Positions 7,621 through 11,178 of a DNA stretch of 11,178 bases are shown here, one piece after another. The stretch covers positions 1-11,178 of the forward strand of contig JAAMXY010000267.1 of the NCBI GenBank assembly GCA_019677205.1, read 5' to 3'. Below the pieces are notes generated by a model. That model was not told where the DNA came from, did no database searches, and was given only the letters and a program-made list of their open reading frames with translations. Both the position numbers and the translations under genes were made by a program. Numbering within the stretch: the first letter of the stretch is position 1; each line of letters opens with the position of its first letter. The stretch comes from Pinguiococcus pyrenoidosus. Lineage: Eukaryota > Sar > Pinguiophyceae > Pinguiochrysidales > Pinguiochrysidaceae.

Positions 7621-8724
7621 TCAGCCGTCCTGCACCGGCTGTATCTCGCAGGCAGATAGGATCGGCAACGGCACGTCGGGTAGGACGAGCTGCTCTTTGC
7701 TGTCGACGTCCGTGAGATAGAGACCATCGAGTTGCTTCTTCGCATGCGCCTCCAGCGCGACAAGATTCCAAAGGACCGCGCACTCCGGCGCGAGGCTGTC
7801 CTCTGGCACCTGCAGCCGCAGGCAAAGGTGCAGCACATTCCTCTGCAAGAGCTGGATGCCTTCGAGGAGGCTCTCCAGGCTCTGGTCCGCCGCGTCCGCG
7901 CTTTCCGCAGTCGCAGCGACGCCGCGATCGTTGCCGCCCATGTAGCCCGGCAGGAAGTTCTGCATGAGTCCGCGATTCTGGGCGCTCTTGGCCCCCTTCC
8001 CCTTGCTCAGTCGTATCGGCGGCTCCTCCTTGGCCAAGCTAATGGCCGCGCAGCCAGGTCGGAAGCGCGGCTCCATGGGGAAAAGCAGGTTCGTCTGCGT
8101 GATCTCGGCAATGCGGTGGCCCAGCAGCGCGATCACGTAGAGCACGCTCTCCATGAGCACGTCGGGCAGAAGGTGGACGTCGCCATTGTTGGGCACGGGC
8201 AGGCCACAGAGGCGACTGACGCCACGCAGCGGCGTGTCGCCCACCTGGCGCAGCTCGATGGGGAACATGGTGAACAGCTGCACGATCTTCTTCCAGCAGC
8301 GCCACCGGCGCGTTTGCAGGCACTCTTCTCGGTGCTGCGCCAAGCAGCTAGACAGTGGCTGCTGCAGCTGCGCGCAGGACAGCCGCCGCCGGTCCAAGGA
8401 CGCCCTGTGGGCGGAGATCTCCCGGCGCCGCTGCTCCTTCAACCGCCTCAGGCGGTCCACGGTCTCCCGTAGTTGCGTCACTGCCTGGCTGGTGCGGCGC
8501 TTCTTCTCCTGCAGCCTGCGCAGCTCATGGCTGCGGCTGTGGAAGCGCTCCAGAGCGCCAAACACGTCGCAGTGCTGAGTCAAAGCGCCGTGCAGAGCGC
8601 CGCGGACGCGCTGCAGCCGCGCCTCCGCGTCCGCCACGGCGCGGCGGACCGTGTGGAGCTCCGCCTGCACGCAGCTCCCGCACACGCTGGCCTCGTGCAC
8701 AGCTTGACACAGATGGCAGCTCAT
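7621..8724 (-). CDS. ATG14: Atg14/UVRAG-family subunit of the autophagy PI3-kinase complex
   Basis: The frame runs from ATG at 8724 to a stop at 7621-7623 (367 residues). It is also open upstream to an ATG at 9030, but those 102 residues are Arg/Ser/Pro-rich and look like 5' UTR. The N-terminus has two CxxC pairs (C3, C6, C15, C18; MSCHLC...VCGSC), the arrangement at the start of Atg14 proteins. A long heptad-like charged stretch at about 20-135 is the expected coiled coil for contact with Beclin-1/Atg6. The second half carries family landmarks: KKIVQLFTMFPI, then VSRLCGLPVPNNGD, then VLYVIALLGHRIAEITQTNL and LLFPMEPRFRPG. A late GIQLLQRNVLHLC segment follows. Atg14 directs Vps34 complex I to autophagosome formation sites. 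The N-terminal Cys pairs favour Atg14 over UVRAG/Vps38. Its 3' end faces the membrane-protein gene across 65 bp. Confidence 0.8.
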   Translation of the reverse strand: MSCHLCQAVHEASVCGSCVQAELHTVRRAVADAEARLQRVRGALHGALTQHCDVFGALERFHSRSHELRRLQEKKRRTSQAVTQLRETVDRLRRLKEQRRREISAHRASLDRRRLSCAQLQQPLSSCLAQHREECLQTRRWRCWKKIVQLFTMFPIELRQVGDTPLRGVSRLCGLPVPNNGDVHLLPDVLMESVLYVIALLGHRIAEITQTNLLFPMEPRFRPGCAAISLAKEEPPIRLSKGKGAKSAQNRGLMQNFLPGYMGGNDRGVAATAESADAADQSLESLLEGIQLLQRNVLHLCLRLQVPEDSLAPECAVLWNLVALEAHAKKQLDGLYLTDVDSKEQLVLPDVPLPILSACEIQPVQDG

Positions 8725-9214
8725 CTCGATGTGCGAACGCCCGCCGAAAACCGCGAATTCCAGCGGCGCTCCATCGATCTCTCGCCGCCTGTGACAGACG
8801 GAGCGCAGGAACGGGGCAGCGGCTGCGGACCGCCGCTGCCGGGTTTGGTTGGGTTGTCGATTCCATGGCGTCCCAATCAGGAACGCCGTCCAGAGGGGGA
8901 CTGATGCGGTGCGGTGCGTGGCCGGCGACGCGCCATGGGATGATGGTGTGCGCAGGCCTGACGACAGCGCGGACCGCGAATGTGAAGCGCTCCTGGCGAC
9001 GAGATGATGGAGACGACGGATAAAAGACATTCATACATTCAACGGGACATGAAGCATTTCCTGGTTGGTAGAACTCTGGGGGGTTTTGTCCTGTTTGGGG
9101 GCTCGCGCTAGGAAGGCACACCGCTGCTGCCACTTTCCAGACTTTGTCGAGCTCGACTCTCTCTAAATGTGTACACAACACGCTCACGAGTTGATACTTT
9201 TTTTGCTTTCGATC
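8725..9214. other. Spacer between the Atg14-like gene and the upstream minus-strand gene
   Basis: This 490-bp stretch should hold the promoter and 5' UTR of the Atg14-like gene and the 3' UTR of the secreted-protein gene. An in-frame extension of the Atg14 frame reaches 9030 without domain content. Two palindromes, GTCGAGCTCGAC (9146-9157) and TGTGTACACA (9168-9177), and an oligo-T run near 9198 lie just past the stop of the upstream gene. Confidence 0.45.
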
Positions 9215-10114
9215 TTACTCCTCGTCGATGACATGGCATTCGCCGGTGACGTACGACGCTCCGAAGTGCGCATGGATGAAGAAATGGCCCGGCTGCTCGG
9301 CCGACTGCTCGCTGGACGGCACCAGCGAGAAGAAGCAGGACAGTCCCTCCGCGTCCTCGTCCTCGTCGGCCTCTTCGGCGACTCCCAGGGCTGCCGCCAG
9401 GTCTCCAGAGGCCCGGCAGCTCGCGGACGCCACCTGCACGACCTCGTCACTGTCCGCGGCCGTCTCCGAGTGGTACTTGATCTGGTCGATCAGCAGCAGC
9501 GGCTTGGCAGACACGTCCTTCTGCCGCGCTTGGACGAAGCCCGTTCGGGACTGCGCGCGGTTCTCCTCCACGGCCATGGCGAGCTGCACGCCCTCGAAGC
9601 CCTGCTCGCGCAGCAGGCCCACCACGTCCGCCTCCGGGGCGGCGCCCTGCTCGCGCAGCTGGCGGCGACTCTCGCCTTCGGTGATGACGAGGATGCAGCC
9701 CTGCTCCTTCAGGGCGCCCATGCCGGTCACGCACGTGCCGCTGGTGAACGTGCACACGGTGTTGGCCGGCAGGAAGGGCTTGGGCAGGAGCTCGGCGAGG
9801 TCGTCCAGCTCCTCGTCCAGCCGGCGCGTGAGCTTCGTTGGCGCTTCGGATGGCGCGGCAGACGGCTCGCCGGGGTCGGACGACAGCTCGCGTCCGAGGC
9901 GGCGCTCGCTGGCGCCGATGGCTCGCAAGAGCCTCGCCTTCCCATCCTGCGCCGCGCGCTCGTCGGCGAGGTCCGCGGCGTCCTCCAGCCACGGGCCGAG
10001 CGCCTCGTTGTCGACGGCCTCGTCCAACACGCGGTCCAGGTCGACAGCGAGCGCGCCAAGGCGCCCCGCGACTGCAAGTAGCACAAGGCCGCCCACAGCA
10101 TATCTGCGAATCAT
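9215..10114 (-). CDS. Secreted or lumenal acidic protein of unknown function
   Basis: An intron-free frame of 299 codons runs from ATG at 10114 to TAA at 9217-9215. Residues 1-24 look like a signal peptide (basic start, hydrophobic core GGLVLLAVAG, small residues before VDLDRVL). The rest is acidic and Ala/Glu/Leu-rich. Residues 25-112 are mostly helical-looking with a Ser/Pro/Ala linker at about 78-93. Six cysteines (121, 128, 140, 233, 260, 293) could pair in an oxidising compartment. A compact middle part, LPANTVCTFTSGTCVTGMG to LLREQGFEGVQLAM, alternates strand- and helix-like stretches; an acidic run (EEADEDEDAE) precedes the C-terminus, which ends HVIDEE. I do not recognise a family. 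Three other long frames overlap this region because of its GC content; this one was chosen for its signal peptide and balanced composition. Confidence 0.6.
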   Translation of the reverse strand: MIRRYAVGGLVLLAVAGRLGALAVDLDRVLDEAVDNEALGPWLEDAADLADERAAQDGKARLLRAIGASERRLGRELSSDPGEPSAAPSEAPTKLTRRLDEELDDLAELLPKPFLPANTVCTFTSGTCVTGMGALKEQGCILVITEGESRRQLREQGAAPEADVVGLLREQGFEGVQLAMAVEENRAQSRTGFVQARQKDVSAKPLLLIDQIKYHSETAADSDEVVQVASASCRASGDLAAALGVAEEADEDEDAEGLSCFFSLVPSSEQSAEQPGHFFIHAHFGASYVTGECHVIDEE

Positions 10115-10779
10115 GGTCGCGCGAGCGTCGCACTGGGGGCTCTCTGCGGGAGGGGGGGGGGAAGCACGGGGGAGAAACGCCGCAAAGAGAAGGGGGTGGG
10201 AGAGGCGGAGATGCGCGAAGGCTGGCGTTCACGGGCGACGCCGACTCAATCCAGGCTGTTGGACGGCGGTATAAGCGATAGATTCCAAAGTGAAGAACTC
10301 TCGGCGGTTGGCGCGTGGATTGGCGCAGGCCCGGAAATGACCGAACAAGGAACACCGCTAAGTTTAAACGCTCCTTCTTGTTTGCCTGCATTGCAGCAGC
10401 ATTAGCGGAAATCCAAAAAAGCGCTGTCAATCAGAGGATTCGAAAAGGCGCTGAGCTCGTCCTATGCCTCCGCAACGGCACCGAAGACGACAGCGTGAAA
10501 CCAACCGCAACGCCAACGCTTCTGATTCTGTGCTACGTGTTCGCAACAGCGTGTCAATCCCAGTCCCCTTATTGGCCCCATTCTTACCGGTTTCCGCACA
10601 ATTTTGCCATACCTCGGAGGAGTTCCGAAGCTCCAAGGCCCCCGATTCGCCAGTAACGGCCCTTGAAGCAGCTGTAACATGGATAGGGTAGCAGAAAATG
10701 TCTTCCTCGAGCGGTGAAACGCCGAATCTGCAGCAGTCGGGCCGCCGGTCCCGCGCCTTGTGCCCAAGCAACACTTCCG
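10115..10779. promoter_or_regulatory. Divergent promoter region with G-runs
   Basis: This 665-bp gap separates the ATGs of the secreted-protein gene (minus) and the acidic-protein gene (plus), so it should contain both promoters. A dense set of G-runs at 10148-10200 lies 35 to 85 bp upstream of the minus-strand ATG. TATAAG occurs at 10270-10275 but is far from the plus-strand start, so its role is unclear. The remaining open frames in this gap have no recognisable domain. Confidence 0.45.
10148..10200 (+). repeat. G-run cluster, possible G-quadruplex
   Basis: Runs of 3, 10, 5, 5 and 3 G occur at 10148-10150, 10152-10161, 10168-10172, 10192-10196 and 10198-10200, separated by loops of 1 to 19 bases. 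Four or more G-runs of at least three satisfy the composition for an intramolecular G-quadruplex on the plus strand. Whether it forms one cannot be told from sequence. Confidence 0.6.
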
Positions 10780-11178
10780 ATGGATCATCCCACGCCGGTG
10801 GATCCCGAGGGGCAGCCTCCCACTGCCCCCCGCGACGACGAGCAAGGCGAGGAGGTGGGGCCCTTCCTCGCCGACGGCCTGGAGGAGAAGGCTTCCAGCG
10901 CGGACGAGCCGAGCGAGGAGCTGCCGGAGGAGAAAGAGACGGGCCAGCAAGATGAAGAGCACGAAGAGAAGGCCGTAGAAGACGAGGAAACGCCTTTCCT
11001 GGCCGTTCCTGCCGAGGAGACCAAGGCGTCCGGCCGAGAAGGCGCAGTGGCCAGCGAGGAAGGCGGTGCCGACGCAGAGGATCACCCGGCAGACATTCCT
11101 GAACCGGATGATGGCGTGTCCGACGGAGTGATGCCGCGGGGCTCCAGCACCGTGTCTCAGGCAACCAACCCATTGGTG
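10780..11178 (+). CDS. Highly acidic protein, N-terminal part (runs off right edge)
   Basis: From ATG at 10780 the frame is open for 133 codons to the end of the window. It starts MDHPTPVDPEGQPPTAPRDD and is dominated by Glu, Asp, Ala and Pro. Two short repeats of an E/D-x-x-x-PFLA type occur (GPFLADGLEE and TPFLAVPAEE). The composition indicates an intrinsically disordered N-terminal region; no domain is reached before the window ends. An ATG at 10698 in another frame opens a Ser-rich peptide that soon becomes Arg-rich and stops, and is probably not the start. I do not recognise the protein. Confidence 0.6.
   Translation, partial: MDHPTPVDPEGQPPTAPRDDEQGEEVGPFLADGLEEKASSADEPSEELPEEKETGQQDEEHEEKAVEDEETPFLAVPAEETKASGREGAVASEEGGADAEDHPADIPEPDDGVSDGVMPRGSSTVSQATNPLV

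Noticed and set aside
7732-8472. Plus-strand frame of 246 codons antisense to the Atg14-like gene
   Set aside because: Gln/Arg/Ala-rich with no domain, while the minus strand carries clear family motifs.
8725-9030. N-terminal extension of the Atg14-like protein to ATG 9030
   Set aside because: The added 102 residues resemble translated UTR, and the Atg14-type CxxC pairs start right after the Met encoded at 8724.
9167-10274. Long plus-strand frames (304 and 348 codons) opposite the secreted-protein gene
   Set aside because: They are Arg/Ser/His-rich or lack any domain, and are expected shadows of a GC-rich coding strand. The minus-strand frame has a signal peptide and balanced composition.
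9447-10430. 327-codon minus-strand frame overlapping the secreted-protein gene
   Set aside because: Its product is dominated by Arg, Pro and Ala with no ordered segment; it looks like an out-of-frame shadow of the 9215-10114 gene.

Overview
The window looks like compact nuclear DNA of a unicellular eukaryote, probably a GC-rich alga or related protist. The reasons are short GT-AG introns of roughly 50 to 100 nt, an LRRC40-like protein, an Atg14-family autophagy subunit, a FAM32A-like N-terminus and a reelin-type extracellular domain. One gene product also has an N-terminus that could be a plastid-targeting presequence. Bacterial signs such as Shine-Dalgarno-led operons are absent. I see no tRNA, rRNA, CRISPR array or recognisable transposon. 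Several introns are bounded by short AGGT direct repeats, which fits dinoflagellate-type or introner-type introns, but the lineage cannot be fixed from this sequence.

Layout from left to right: (1) the N-terminal part of a FAM32A-like gene on the minus strand, running off the left edge (1-138); (2) a minus-strand gene for a DUF4864-like protein with an N-terminal signal or plastid presequence (665-1378); (3) a divergent promoter region (1379-1755) holding a tight palindrome cluster; (4) a plus-strand LRRC40-like gene of four exons (1756-4018); (5) a spacer with an 18-bp minisatellite (4111-4234); (6) a plus-strand multi-exon gene for a large membrane protein (4373-7555), with a duplicated Cys-rich zinc-finger-like module, a reelin-type domain and about six or more membrane segments; (7) a convergent minus-strand Atg14-like gene (7621-8724); (8) a minus-strand gene for an unrecognised secreted acidic protein (9215-10114); (9) a second divergent spacer with G-runs (10115-10779); (10) the start of a highly acidic plus-strand protein that runs off the right edge (10780-11178).

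The genes do not form an evident pathway. LRRC40 (scaffold), Atg14 (PI3-kinase complex I), FAM32A (nuclear, spliceosome-associated in other eukaryotes) and the membrane protein look like ordinary neighbours in a dense genome. The items most worth a second look are the Cys-module/reelin/multi-pass membrane protein and the splice sites, where three of eight inferred introns appear to end in CGAAG|G instead of the usual YAG. All exon structures here were worked out by hand from reading frame and splice dinucleotides, and have not been tested against transcripts.
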